A DNA stretch of 64,000 nucleotides from NCBI GenBank assembly GCA_003635185.1, contig PYJA01000015.1, positions 8,249-72,248 of the forward strand, written 5' to 3'. Made by a program: the position numbers and the translations under genes. The notes below the pieces were generated by a model, which made no database searches, was not told where the DNA came from, and worked only from the letters and a program-made list of their open reading frames with translations. Shown piece by piece: positions 46,431-54,812 of the stretch (position 1 is the first letter of the stretch; the number at the start of each line of letters is the position of its first letter). Source of the stretch: Candidatus Poribacteria bacterium. Lineage in GTDB: Bacteria; Poribacteria; WGA-4E; WGA-3G.

Positions 46431-47963
46431 ATGAAAAGATTTACTTTATCCTTCATCGTTTTAGTTGTCGCGATCGGGATTCCGTTGTTATTCATACACT
46501 CCAATGAAAAAAACGCAACAAGTGATAAACAAATCACGAAGGATGCACTTAAAGCTTTAGAAAATGTGATTCAAACCGCCGAACAGAATTACTACGAACC
46601 GGTAGACAAACATGCAATGTTGCAAGGGGCAATTAAAGGCGCACTCGCCGCAATAGGAGATCCTTATACCTACCTTTTATCCGAGCGTGATCATCAGCGT
46701 TCTGTTGAGAATCTATACAATGCAGAATTCGGTGGACTCGGTGTGAGTATTTACCCTGATCATCGCGGATTTATTAAGATTTCTAAACCGATGCCAGGCA
46801 CCCCCGCAGAATCTGCTCAATTAAAAGCTGGCGACTATATCACCAAAGTCAACGGAAAACGAATTTATTTAGGTGAAAGAACAGGTATGACACTCGACGA
46901 TGTCGTCGATCTACTGAGAGGTGCCGTGGATACAGATGTAACGTTAACTGTGCAGCGAAAATTTCTTGAGCCGTTCGATATAAAATTAACACGCGCGAAA
47001 ATTTCAATCCCAAGTGTTACGTCAACCCTGCTTGAAGACAAAATCGGTTACATTCGGATCACCAAATTTATCGGTACAGACCGAGCTGGCGGAACAGAAG
47101 AAGAATTCAATAAGGCACTCGCAGCACATCAACGAGCCGGGATGCAGGCATTAATTTTAGATCTACGCAGCAATCAAGGCGGCCTTCTGGATGCCGCGTA
47201 TCATATTGCTGACGCTTTTATCAGTGAAGGCGTTATCGTTTCTACACGGGGTAGAAAAAGTGAATTTGATGAGGAATATCCTGCTAATTCTGACATTCTG
47301 TGTGATCCTGAAATACCGGTTGTTGTGCTCGTTGATGAGTATAGCGCAAGTGCTTCCGAGATCGTTGCAGGTGCAATAAAAGATACCGGGCGCGGCATCT
47401 TGGTCGGAGAGAAAACTTACGGTAAGGGCGTTGTCCAAAAACGTTACCCTCTGACAGGGATCGGTGCAATGTCACTCACTATTTCCTCATACTACACGCC
47501 TAATGGAACATCAATTGACAAATCTGGTATTACCCCACAAGTCCATATTGCTGAGGTTGTACCTAATAGAATTGAACAGATAATGCAGCGGTTTGTGGCA
47601 GAAAGAAATACCGTTGAAGATTTTGTCACCAATTGGATTGGAGCAGAAATCAAACGGACTGGAGAAATCCCTAAACATTTTAGATTATTGGAAGCAGAAC
47701 TCCCACAGTTTAGGCAAAAACTTGCAGACGATGGATTTAGAGTGAGTCTACGTTGGTTAACACTGCGTGCAGAACAGCTATTTAACCTTAACGTTGGTAT
47801 TGAACGGATTGTGAATTTAAGATATGACACACAACTACAAGAAGCAATTCGCATCATTAAAGCAGAAGAAGTTGGAAGCATTATCCAGTTGTACCTCACT
47901 CTTAATCAGACACTGAAGCTTATGGGACAAGAATTGCAAACGCTGCTAAACACATCAAATTAG
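46431..47963 (+). CDS. S41 C-terminal processing protease (CtpA-like)
   Basis: 510 residues. N-terminal hydrophobic anchor or signal (LSFIVLVVAIGIPLLFI), then YEPVDKHAMLQGAIKGALAA, a PDZ domain (GGLGVSIYPDHRGFIKISKP, KAGDYITKVNG) and the S41 catalytic domain. The Ser-Lys pair is visible as SASASEIVAGAI and GEKTYGKGVVQ, and LDLRSNQGGLLDAA precedes them. The extra C-terminal 130 residues are helical. It cleaves C-termini of exported proteins. GGAG lies upstream of ATG. Confidence 0.9.
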   Translation: MKRFTLSFIVLVVAIGIPLLFIHSNEKNATSDKQITKDALKALENVIQTAEQNYYEPVDKHAMLQGAIKGALAAIGDPYTYLLSERDHQRSVENLYNAEFGGLGVSIYPDHRGFIKISKPMPGTPAESAQLKAGDYITKVNGKRIYLGERTGMTLDDVVDLLRGAVDTDVTLTVQRKFLEPFDIKLTRAKISIPSVTSTLLEDKIGYIRITKFIGTDRAGGTEEEFNKALAAHQRAGMQALILDLRSNQGGLLDAAYHIADAFISEGVIVSTRGRKSEFDEEYPANSDILCDPEIPVVVLVDEYSASASEIVAGAIKDTGRGILVGEKTYGKGVVQKRYPLTGIGAMSLTISSYYTPNGTSIDKSGITPQVHIAEVVPNRIEQIMQRFVAERNTVEDFVTNWIGAEIKRTGEIPKHFRLLEAELPQFRQKLADDGFRVSLRWLTLRAEQLFNLNVGIERIVNLRYDTQLQEAIRIIKAEEVGSIIQLYLTLNQTLKLMGQELQTLLNTSN

Positions 47964-48015
47964 TTCAGTAGTACTTGATACATTCCACTGAATTTCATCC
48001 TATGTAGATAAATTA

Positions 48016-49947
48016 ATGAATCAGCAATCCTCGAACACCACCGAGGTTATCACCAAAAAAGCGATAATTGTTGGTTTAATCCTCGTCATCGTCAATGCGT
48101 ACTGGGTCGGAATCGCCAGCGAACTCTGGTACGCAGTCTATACACTTGTCTCTCCTTTTTCCAACGCAGTCTTTACGTTGGTAGTGTTACTTGCACTCAA
48201 CGTTCTCCTCCGCAAAATCTCTACACGTATCGCTTTCACGCCTGCCGAACTTTTATTAATCTATATCATGGTGACAATGGTCTCCACCATCTCTGGACAT
48301 GCCATGATGGCAATCCTAATGGGGACTTTGGCACATCCGTTCTGGTTTGCAACTGCGGAAAATGAATGGGCACAACTCTTTTTGCACCATATCCCTGAAT
48401 GGCTTACGGCACATGAACCCGAATGGTTAACTGGCTATTATGAAGGTGAATCAAGCTTCTATTTGTCGGAACATCTACGTATATGGCTAAAACCGGTCCT
48501 TATTTGGTCAAGTTTTATCTTTCTCCTCTACGGATCGTTGCTCTGTTTGGGACTATTGCTTCGAAAACAGTGGATGGAACGCGAAAAATTAAGCTTTCCA
48601 TTAACACAGTTACCGTTGCAGATGACAACGAATCGCAGTTTTTTCAGTTCACGTTCACTTTGGATAGGATTTGGGATTGCCGCACTGCTCCGCGTTATTG
48701 CTGGTTTGCATGATCTGTTTCCCGTGATTCCTGCTTTTCCCTCCAGCTATCGGCTTGATAGACATATAACAGAAAGACCCTGGAATGCTGTCGGTTATGT
48801 CTCCATGTCCTTCAACCTTGCTATTGTTGGACTGACCTATTTCATGCCGCTTGATCTTGCGTTCTCAACATGGTTTTTCTTCTGGCTTACACGCGCAGAA
48901 CGGGTGATCGCAAGTGCTGTTGGGATAACAAATATCAGTACACTTCACCTTAACGACCGCGCGTCGGGGGCTTGGGTTGGTATTGCTGTGCTAACTTTAT
49001 GGATGGGACGTAGACACCTTATCCGGTTTTTCAAGCATGTTGTCGGGCTTGAACGAGGCGATGATAGCAACGAGCCACTATCCTATCGGACGACAGCAAT
49101 TCTCACTATTCTCAGCGTGGGTGCGGTGTTTGCCTTCTGTTATATCGCAGGAATGTCGTTATGGGTGATTGCCATCTTTTACATGCTATTTGTAGCGTTT
49201 GCTTTAGCAATCGGACGTGTTCGCGCTGAATTAGGACCGCCCTACCATGAGGTAATCGGAATTAATCCGCGCCAAATGATGGTGAACATATTTGGAACCC
49301 GTAGCTTAGGGGCAGCAAACCTCACTGTCCTGACATTCCTCTATGCTTTTAACCGTTGTAACCGTTCACATCCGATGCCAAACCAGATTGAATCACTGCG
49401 TATCGGCGATCAGGCACGGATTCCGGGTAAAACCCTGCTTTTAAGCATGGCACTCGCTATTGGAGTTGGCGCAGTGGCTACGTTTTGGACATATTTGCAG
49501 GTCGCTTATAACTACGGTGTGCTGGCAAGATGTCAAGGACATGTCGGGCACTTCGGATGGGAGAGTTTCAATCCGCTGCAAAGTTGGTTACAACATCCGA
49601 AGGAAGCAAATTGGGGTTCGATGGTATTTATGGGGGCAGGTTTCGGGTTTGTTTTCCTTCTCAATTTTTTGCGAACGCGCCTACTGTGGTGGACATTACA
49701 CCCATCCGGATATGTCCTTTCTGGTGCTTCCTGGGGAGGCTTGATATACTTTTGGTTTCCTGTTATGGTAAGTTGGTTTATAAAGTTTATGATTCTACGG
49801 TTCTCAGGGTGGCAAACCTATCGCAGAGCAATACCGTTTTTCCTCGGATTGGTTTTAGGAGATTTTGTCCCGCGAAGTATTTTGAGTCTAATCAGTTTTC
49901 TGATGAATCTTTATATGCCATCTTCAGGGGCGGGGCATTCGCTTTAG
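48016..49947 (+). CDS. DUF6785/DUF6784-type polytopic membrane protein
   Basis: 643 residues with a dozen or more hydrophobic segments (AIIVGLILVIVNAYWVGIAS, LLLIYIMVTMVSTISGHAM, VWIAIFYMLFVAFALAIGR-like). The pattern RVRAELGPPYHEVIG with MPNQIESLRI matches DUF6785/DUF6784 proteins, distantly like OPT transporters, that are common in planctomycetes and Poribacteria-like genomes. Transport substrate is unknown. It is followed by an ABC ATPase gene 32 bases later. Confidence 0.75.
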   Translation: MNQQSSNTTEVITKKAIIVGLILVIVNAYWVGIASELWYAVYTLVSPFSNAVFTLVVLLALNVLLRKISTRIAFTPAELLLIYIMVTMVSTISGHAMMAILMGTLAHPFWFATAENEWAQLFLHHIPEWLTAHEPEWLTGYYEGESSFYLSEHLRIWLKPVLIWSSFIFLLYGSLLCLGLLLRKQWMEREKLSFPLTQLPLQMTTNRSFFSSRSLWIGFGIAALLRVIAGLHDLFPVIPAFPSSYRLDRHITERPWNAVGYVSMSFNLAIVGLTYFMPLDLAFSTWFFFWLTRAERVIASAVGITNISTLHLNDRASGAWVGIAVLTLWMGRRHLIRFFKHVVGLERGDDSNEPLSYRTTAILTILSVGAVFAFCYIAGMSLWVIAIFYMLFVAFALAIGRVRAELGPPYHEVIGINPRQMMVNIFGTRSLGAANLTVLTFLYAFNRCNRSHPMPNQIESLRIGDQARIPGKTLLLSMALAIGVGAVATFWTYLQVAYNYGVLARCQGHVGHFGWESFNPLQSWLQHPKEANWGSMVFMGAGFGFVFLLNFLRTRLLWWTLHPSGYVLSGASWGGLIYFWFPVMVSWFIKFMILRFSGWQTYRRAIPFFLGLVLGDFVPRSILSLISFLMNLYMPSSGAGHSL

Positions 49948-49979
49948 CATCAGAAGTACGATATAATGGAAATTATATT

Positions 49980-51023
49980 ATGACACCACTACTTACCGTC
50001 AATTCAGTAACAAAACAGTTTGCCGCGACACCTATTGTACAGGATGTCAGTTTTGAAGTGTATCCAGGGGAAATATTTGCACTTTTAGGCGCAAGCGGCT
50101 GTGGTAAAACGACGACGTTACGCTTGATTGCGGGGTTTGAAAGAGCGGATACAGGCGTAATTGCTATGAGGGACCGCGTTCTGACGGACGAAGAAATACA
50201 CATTCCGCCTGAATCGCGTGAAATTGGGTTTGTTTTTCAAGATTATGCCCTCTTTCCTGACAAGAATGTGCTGGAAAACGCTGCATTTGGATTTAGTCGG
50301 AAGATGCCGAAAAAGGAAAGACATGCGAATGCTTTGGGGACGCTTGAGCGAGTCGGCATTGCGCACCTACACGCACGGATGCCGCATCATCTCTCTGGCG
50401 GTGAACAGCAACGGGTTGCTTTAGCGCGCTCACTTGCGACACAACCGAAGCTGCTGCTGTTAGACGAACCTTTTTCAAGTCTTGATACGGGGCTACGTCA
50501 AGCAACTCGCGAAGAGGTGCGCGGGTTACTAAAAGCGGACGGCATTAGTGTGGTATTGGTAACCCACGATCAGGAAGAAGCATTAAGTTTTGCTGAACGT
50601 GTTGCTGTGATGAATAGCGGGACAATAGAACAGATTGGCACACCTGAAGATGTATACCGACATCCAAAAACTGTCCATGTTGCGAATTTTTTGGGAAAAA
50701 CCAATGTCATTGAAACAGACATCAGAAACGGTATTGCTGAAACACCTTTCGGCGCATTGGCTGTAGATGCTCCTAACGCAACCGATGTGCTGCTCTCAAT
50801 TCGTCCAGAACATATCACTATAGAGAAACATGTCACTGATGCCAGTGATAAAAACATCGGACGCATCACTGCTCGTGAATTCAAAGGGCATGATTTCACC
50901 TATCGCGTTGAGGTAGATGGTAAATCTTACTTTGTTCAAACTGACTATCAGCGGCATTTCCAAGTCGGTGAAGCGGTTATATTGAGACCAACTGAAGCGG
51001 TTGTGATTGAAAAAGCAGGCTAA
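49980..51023 (+). CDS. Lone ABC transporter ATPase of the Fbp/Pot type
   Basis: 347 residues from ATG 49980; a longer open frame reaching back to 49530 overlaps the DUF6785 gene and is not coding there. Walker [15 protein letters not shown]-loop VFQDYALFP, signature [16 protein letters not shown], Walker [13 protein letters not shown] and switch His in LVTHDQEEA are intact. A C-terminal TOBE-like domain ([13 protein letters not shown]) marks iron, polyamine or molybdate-type importers. No permease or binding protein lies beside it, so the partner subunits must be elsewhere. Confidence 0.85.
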   Translation: MTPLLTVNSVTKQFAATPIVQDVSFEVYPGEIFALLGASGCGKTTTLRLIAGFERADTGVIAMRDRVLTDEEIHIPPESREIGFVFQDYALFPDKNVLENAAFGFSRKMPKKERHANALGTLERVGIAHLHARMPHHLSGGEQQRVALARSLATQPKLLLLDEPFSSLDTGLRQATREEVRGLLKADGISVVLVTHDQEEALSFAERVAVMNSGTIEQIGTPEDVYRHPKTVHVANFLGKTNVIETDIRNGIAETPFGALAVDAPNATDVLLSIRPEHITIEKHVTDASDKNIGRITAREFKGHDFTYRVEVDGKSYFVQTDYQRHFQVGEAVILRPTEAVVIEKAG

Positions 51024-51135
51024 TTTGTGTATTAACAAACTGAAGGTTACCACTTTTCTGCTTTTTGTCTCTAAAAATTTTTAAGCTGTCCAAACTATTG
51101 CTTTGTCAAGACTTGTCAGAATCGCAGTTAATATC

Positions 51136-51169
51136 GTAGGTCGGGTTTCGCAAGCTCTACCCGACCTAC
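51136..51169. repeat. Hairpin repeat GTAGGTCGGGT / ACCCGACCTAC
   Basis: An 11-base perfect stem (51136-51146, 51159-51169) with a TTCGCAAGCTCT loop. The same stem occurs at 27226-27260 with an inverted, slightly longer loop. It lies downstream of the lone ATPase gene and may end its transcript. Confidence 0.6.
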
Positions 51170-51208
51170 AGGTAGTTTGGACAAAAATGTGAAAAATGTG
51201 AAAAATGG

Positions 51209-51238
51209 ACCAGAAAAATCGAAAACTAAATAACCCTG
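51209..51238. repeat. 30-base dispersed repeat, second copy
   Basis: Matches 27298-27327 with one mismatch (ACCAGAAAAA and AAATAACCCTG ends). In both places it follows the GTAGGTCGGGT hairpin in the same orientation, so the two probably belong to one composite element. Confidence 0.55.
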
Positions 51239-51282
51239 CATAATTTTAACTGATTGGGGATAATAACGGTAATCTTTTTAAA

Positions 51283-51311
51283 TTGACAAACGTTTTAAAT
51301 CGTGTTAAAAT
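51283..51311 (+). promoter_or_regulatory. Strong sigma70-type promoter of the cas operon
   Basis: TTGACA (51283-51288) and TAAAAT (51306-51311) are 17 bases apart, 33 bases before the cas8 ATG. The spacer contains a small AAACGTTT palindrome. Confidence 0.65.
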
Positions 51312-51344
51312 AAGTTATACATATTGTTGAAGGAGGTGTTTGGT

Positions 51345-53060
51345 ATGCAGGAACAATTAAAATTGGAATTGACAGGTAATCCGTGGACAGATTTTGGGAT
51401 TGTTAGTTTTTGTGCGGAATTGCGAATGATTGCCCCAGATTTCTTAGTTGAGAGACCTTTCCTGACAGAAAATGAGGCAACTATCACGATTGATACTTCA
51501 GACATTGAAACGGTGAAGACTTGGTTTAATGACAGACTGAAAAGTCGGTGGAATCAGATATATTGGTTGAGCAAGGACGCAAGAATTTACAATAAGTCAT
51601 TAATGCATGACTTATCTCTAAAAACTGATACGGAAGGATTTGTTGTTACCGATGAAAAAATTCCGATTATGGAGAACCAAAAAAAGCGGATTAAGGAATT
51701 ATCGCCGCAAACCCAAGTCAAAAATGAAATACGAGTTGCATCACACCGATTGAATTTCATCGGTACTTTGGGAGAAGGAAAAACGAGAGATGTTCAAAAG
51801 ATAAAAAGCGAAAAGGAAAACATTGTTCAAGACTTCGTTGAAAATTGGATTTTTCCTGAAGGTAAAAAAATATGCGAAATTTCTGGACGTGAGAGTAAGA
51901 AACTCGAAGAGGCACATCAAGTGATTAACCCTTTTTTGAATAAGCATCAAAACGTTAAAGTGCGCGGTTTTGGTGGAACAAACACTTATTCCAAAGTTAG
52001 CCCGATTCTCAGATTTGTTAACCTTTGTTCTACATTAGAGCCGTGTATTCCATTTGTTTACAAACATCCAACAACATTATTGATTTTACCAGAAATTGCT
52101 AACTTATCACTTTTGGCAAAAGTATATGAGCTATTGCAGATAAATCTCAAGGATGTTAGTGATAAAAATGAACTTTCCACAGCAACAAACCTTCGTGGGA
52201 TTCTGCGGGCATCAGATGCATTTTCACTTGCAATTACGTTATTTCATAACATTTTCTACAAATTCACGACAGAAGAGGAATGGGATTTAGCCCCGTGGGA
52301 GGAACCTGATGAAGTTCGACATCAAGTAACTCGGTGGGTGATTATTCCGTTCGCGAGAGAACAAAATATCCGTTTCGGAAATTTCAATACCATAGAGGTG
52401 GACCATAGACTTTACGATTTTATTAGACCGATTCAGTACAAAGAAAACGATGATATCCGGCTTGTGCTGGATATCTTGAGTCGTATTAGTTTCAGTGCTG
52501 GTGGGGAAAACGCTGTTCGTTACTTAAGCCAGGCAATTGCAACCAGTGATCCTCGACTGATGAAGACTGCGATTTTTAGACTCTGGAAACATGCTGATGC
52601 AGTCACTTTTAGTCCGCAAAAAGATCGACCACATCCAGTAAAATTATTACCACATTTCATTAGATACTTCTTGGAGGTAAATGCTGTGTTAAATAAAGAA
52701 ACACGTGAGGATCTGCGTGCATTAGGAAGCACAATTGGATCCGTTTTTTCAAGCGACGTAACGCTAATTAGTAAACTTTACAACGTTTCAAGCGAAAATG
52801 CCTTTCGTGAATTTCTGAAGCAAGTTTCATATAGACTCTACAAAGTTGGACGTGTAGGTGAAACGCTATCGGATGGGAAACGTCAAATTGAAGTACAAGG
52901 GGAACCAAAAACAGTGACTCCTGTAAGTGTTGAGCGAATCACGCGCATCTCGGATAAGCTGTCTGAAGATTCCAACATTTGGAAACCGATGGCGGAAACT
53001 CTCTCAACATTTGCAAGTCTCAACGCATTTAACGCTAACTTTTTTAAATCTACAAATTGA
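51345..53060 (+). CDS. cas8: Cas8 (Cst1/Cas8a1-b-like) large subunit of a type I-B-like effector
   Basis: 571 residues from ATG 51345, with AAGGAGG about 8 bases upstream; TTG 51324 would add seven residues. The N-terminal LELTGNPWTDFGIVSFCAEL is the typical opening of Cst1/Cas8 proteins. The family usually carries paired CxxC motifs; here the matching places read ICEISGRES (C177) and LCSTLEPC (C228, C234), so the zinc site looks degenerate. Cas8 recognises the PAM and recruits Cas3. Assignment is mainly from operon order and the N-terminal motif; the rest is too diverged to subtype safely. Confidence 0.78.
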   Translation: MQEQLKLELTGNPWTDFGIVSFCAELRMIAPDFLVERPFLTENEATITIDTSDIETVKTWFNDRLKSRWNQIYWLSKDARIYNKSLMHDLSLKTDTEGFVVTDEKIPIMENQKKRIKELSPQTQVKNEIRVASHRLNFIGTLGEGKTRDVQKIKSEKENIVQDFVENWIFPEGKKICEISGRESKKLEEAHQVINPFLNKHQNVKVRGFGGTNTYSKVSPILRFVNLCSTLEPCIPFVYKHPTTLLILPEIANLSLLAKVYELLQINLKDVSDKNELSTATNLRGILRASDAFSLAITLFHNIFYKFTTEEEWDLAPWEEPDEVRHQVTRWVIIPFAREQNIRFGNFNTIEVDHRLYDFIRPIQYKENDDIRLVLDILSRISFSAGGENAVRYLSQAIATSDPRLMKTAIFRLWKHADAVTFSPQKDRPHPVKLLPHFIRYFLEVNAVLNKETREDLRALGSTIGSVFSSDVTLISKLYNVSSENAFREFLKQVSYRLYKVGRVGETLSDGKRQIEVQGEPKTVTPVSVERITRISDKLSEDSNIWKPMAETLSTFASLNAFNANFFKSTN

Positions 53061-53072
53061 GGAGGTCAGATA

Positions 53073-54059
53073 ATGACGCATATCAAAGGAATAACTATAG
53101 TATGGTTGAGCAAAACCGATCTGAGCAATCTCAACGCAGGTGAGGGCGGTGGCGGTAATGTTACCGAACTAAAGACTTATGACAACAGTAAACCGTATGC
53201 TTCCGGTCAATCAGTCCGACATGCGCTCCGCGAGGCAATTGAACGTAACAATCCTGGAGTGTTCCGTTGTACGCCAGAATCACCTTGCGGTGATATTGAA
53301 AATTGCTGGCTTTGCGATCTATTCGGTTACTTGAACCCAAAACTTGATGAAGGTTTTGATCGCAGGTGGTCACCTATTAAAGCAACACCTGCTTTGGGGC
53401 AGATAGCAAGTGACATTGTTACCGACTTGCTGATTCGGATGAGTGAAAAACCTAAACCGAAAACAAGAAGGGCACAAACAGAAGATGAACAAGAAAATTC
53501 TGACAACGAAGAACAGAGAAAGAGAGATCAACGTATAGCTTACGTCCAAATGATGTCTAACGTTTACCGAGTGGGGCTATCGCTTGACTTTGCAAACATC
53601 GGTTTTGCAAAGAAAGCTAAGTACGATGGAACTGGCAATAAAGCTGAATTCAAAGGATGGGAGGAGATAGCAAACATCGAACTGGATGAACGTAAAAAAC
53701 GCGCTGTTGCAGTATTAGAAGCAATTGGCGGCATCACAGATTTTGCAAAACAGGCACGAAATGCCGCATCGCTCTCACCAGATATTTTTATCGCCTCAAT
53801 CCATTCTCGGTACTCCCACAGAACGCTCCGCGCTTTGGAGTGTAATGATAATGGTAAAGTCAGTACCGATACATTAAAGTTTATTTTAAAAGATTTGCAA
53901 GATGATGGGGCAAAGTTGTTTTTTGGCTTCACGCCAAGCGTGGTGGAAAATGATAACGAACTTCTTGAAACCGTTAAGGAATTCGAACTTGAACCCATGA
54001 ATCCAATTCAGGCATTGAGAAATCTGGTGAAAACTGTTCAGAACGTATCACAAGAGTGA
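53073..54059 (+). CDS. cas7: Cas7 (DevR/Cst2-like) backbone subunit
   Basis: 328 residues. SNLNAGEGGGGNVTELKTYD and SGQSVRHALREAIE are Cas7/DevR features, as is SPDIFIASIHSRYSHRTLRA. C66, C72, C78 and C81 (ESPCGDIENCWLCDLFGY region) form a likely zinc knuckle. An acidic/basic low-complexity insert (KPKPKTRRAQTEDEQENSDN) spans about 127-150. Cas7 copies line the crRNA. GGAGG precedes the ATG, 12 bases after cas8. Confidence 0.85.
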   Translation: MTHIKGITIVWLSKTDLSNLNAGEGGGGNVTELKTYDNSKPYASGQSVRHALREAIERNNPGVFRCTPESPCGDIENCWLCDLFGYLNPKLDEGFDRRWSPIKATPALGQIASDIVTDLLIRMSEKPKPKTRRAQTEDEQENSDNEEQRKRDQRIAYVQMMSNVYRVGLSLDFANIGFAKKAKYDGTGNKAEFKGWEEIANIELDERKKRAVAVLEAIGGITDFAKQARNAASLSPDIFIASIHSRYSHRTLRALECNDNGKVSTDTLKFILKDLQDDGAKLFFGFTPSVVENDNELLETVKEFELEPMNPIQALRNLVKTVQNVSQE

Positions 54060-54066
54060 AAACCCG

Positions 54067-54092
54067 TTAGGGCGAGAATTGACTCGCCCTAA
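54067..54092 (+). terminator. Perfect stem-loop between cas7 and cas5
   Basis: TTAGGGCGAG (54067-54076), loop AATTGA, CTCGCCCTAA (54083-54092): a 10-base perfect stem. It starts 7 bases after the cas7 stop and ends 19 bases before the cas5 ATG. No T-run follows, so a partial terminator or a processing/stability hairpin is more likely than a full terminator. Confidence 0.45.
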
Positions 54093-54110
54093 TTCCGATT
54101 GGAGGTAATC

Positions 54111-54812
54111 ATGGAGAAGATTCTCACATGCGGCCTGGTTTGCCCATTCTGGACTTCATTCCGAAATCCGAGTACGGTGAACGTCCACGTAACCTATCCA
54201 TTTCCACCGCCAACCACGCTCTATGGCATGTTGAATGCTGCACGCGGCATGCCACAAGACTGGCAGGATGACCAAGACGAATGGCAAATTTCACTTGTCA
54301 TTGAATCAAGTGGAAAGTTGATTCAAACCTTCAGCAAAATTATGAAAATCTATGAAGAAAAGCGAAAAAAAGCCGAGGCTGCGAAAGATAAGTATGGTAA
54401 AGGGGTCTTCCAAAAGACAACTGTCATGCGCCAGAAAATGATTGGCGTTGAATACACGGCTTATTTCAAGGCACCGGAAGAGCGACTTATTGAAGGATAC
54501 CAAGCGTTATTATCTCCACACTGGCCCCTCTACCTGGGGGAATCTGATGACCTCGTTGACGTGATTTCACCGCGCATTATTGAAGTTGAACCGATGCCTG
54601 TAAAACGGATCCATTCAATAATTCCAGAATTAGAACAAGGCTGTCGATTGGTAAAAGTACCAAACCGATTTGTAAAACAAGGTAAAAGTTGGCACGTTCA
54701 ACAGCAACTCTATTCCATTCCACCAGAGAAGGATGGGATTCAATTAAGCAAACCGAAATTAGCATATACAATCGAAGAGAGGAATATCGTTTTCAATGGA
54801 AATTCTTGGTAA
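54111..54812 (+). CDS. cas5: Cas5 subunit
   Basis: 233 residues from ATG 54111, preceded by GGAGG. The N-terminal CPFWTSFRNPSTVNVHVTYP and FPPPTTLYGMLNAARGMP match Cas5 RAMP proteins (FR-P and YP-PP-T--GML). The mid-protein insert KRKKAEAAKDKYGKG is basic. Cas5 holds the crRNA 5' handle. It overlaps cas3 by 17 bases. In some type I systems (I-C) Cas5 also cleaves crRNA; since no cas6 is seen here, that possibility deserves mention, but the neighbours are I-B-like. Confidence 0.85.
   Translation: MEKILTCGLVCPFWTSFRNPSTVNVHVTYPFPPPTTLYGMLNAARGMPQDWQDDQDEWQISLVIESSGKLIQTFSKIMKIYEEKRKKAEAAKDKYGKGVFQKTTVMRQKMIGVEYTAYFKAPEERLIEGYQALLSPHWPLYLGESDDLVDVISPRIIEVEPMPVKRIHSIIPELEQGCRLVKVPNRFVKQGKSWHVQQQLYSIPPEKDGIQLSKPKLAYTIEERNIVFNGNSW

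Noticed and set aside
49530-49979. A 150-residue N-terminal extension of the lone ATPase
   Set aside because: It overlaps the end of the DUF6785 gene in another frame and has no sense; the family start is at 49980.
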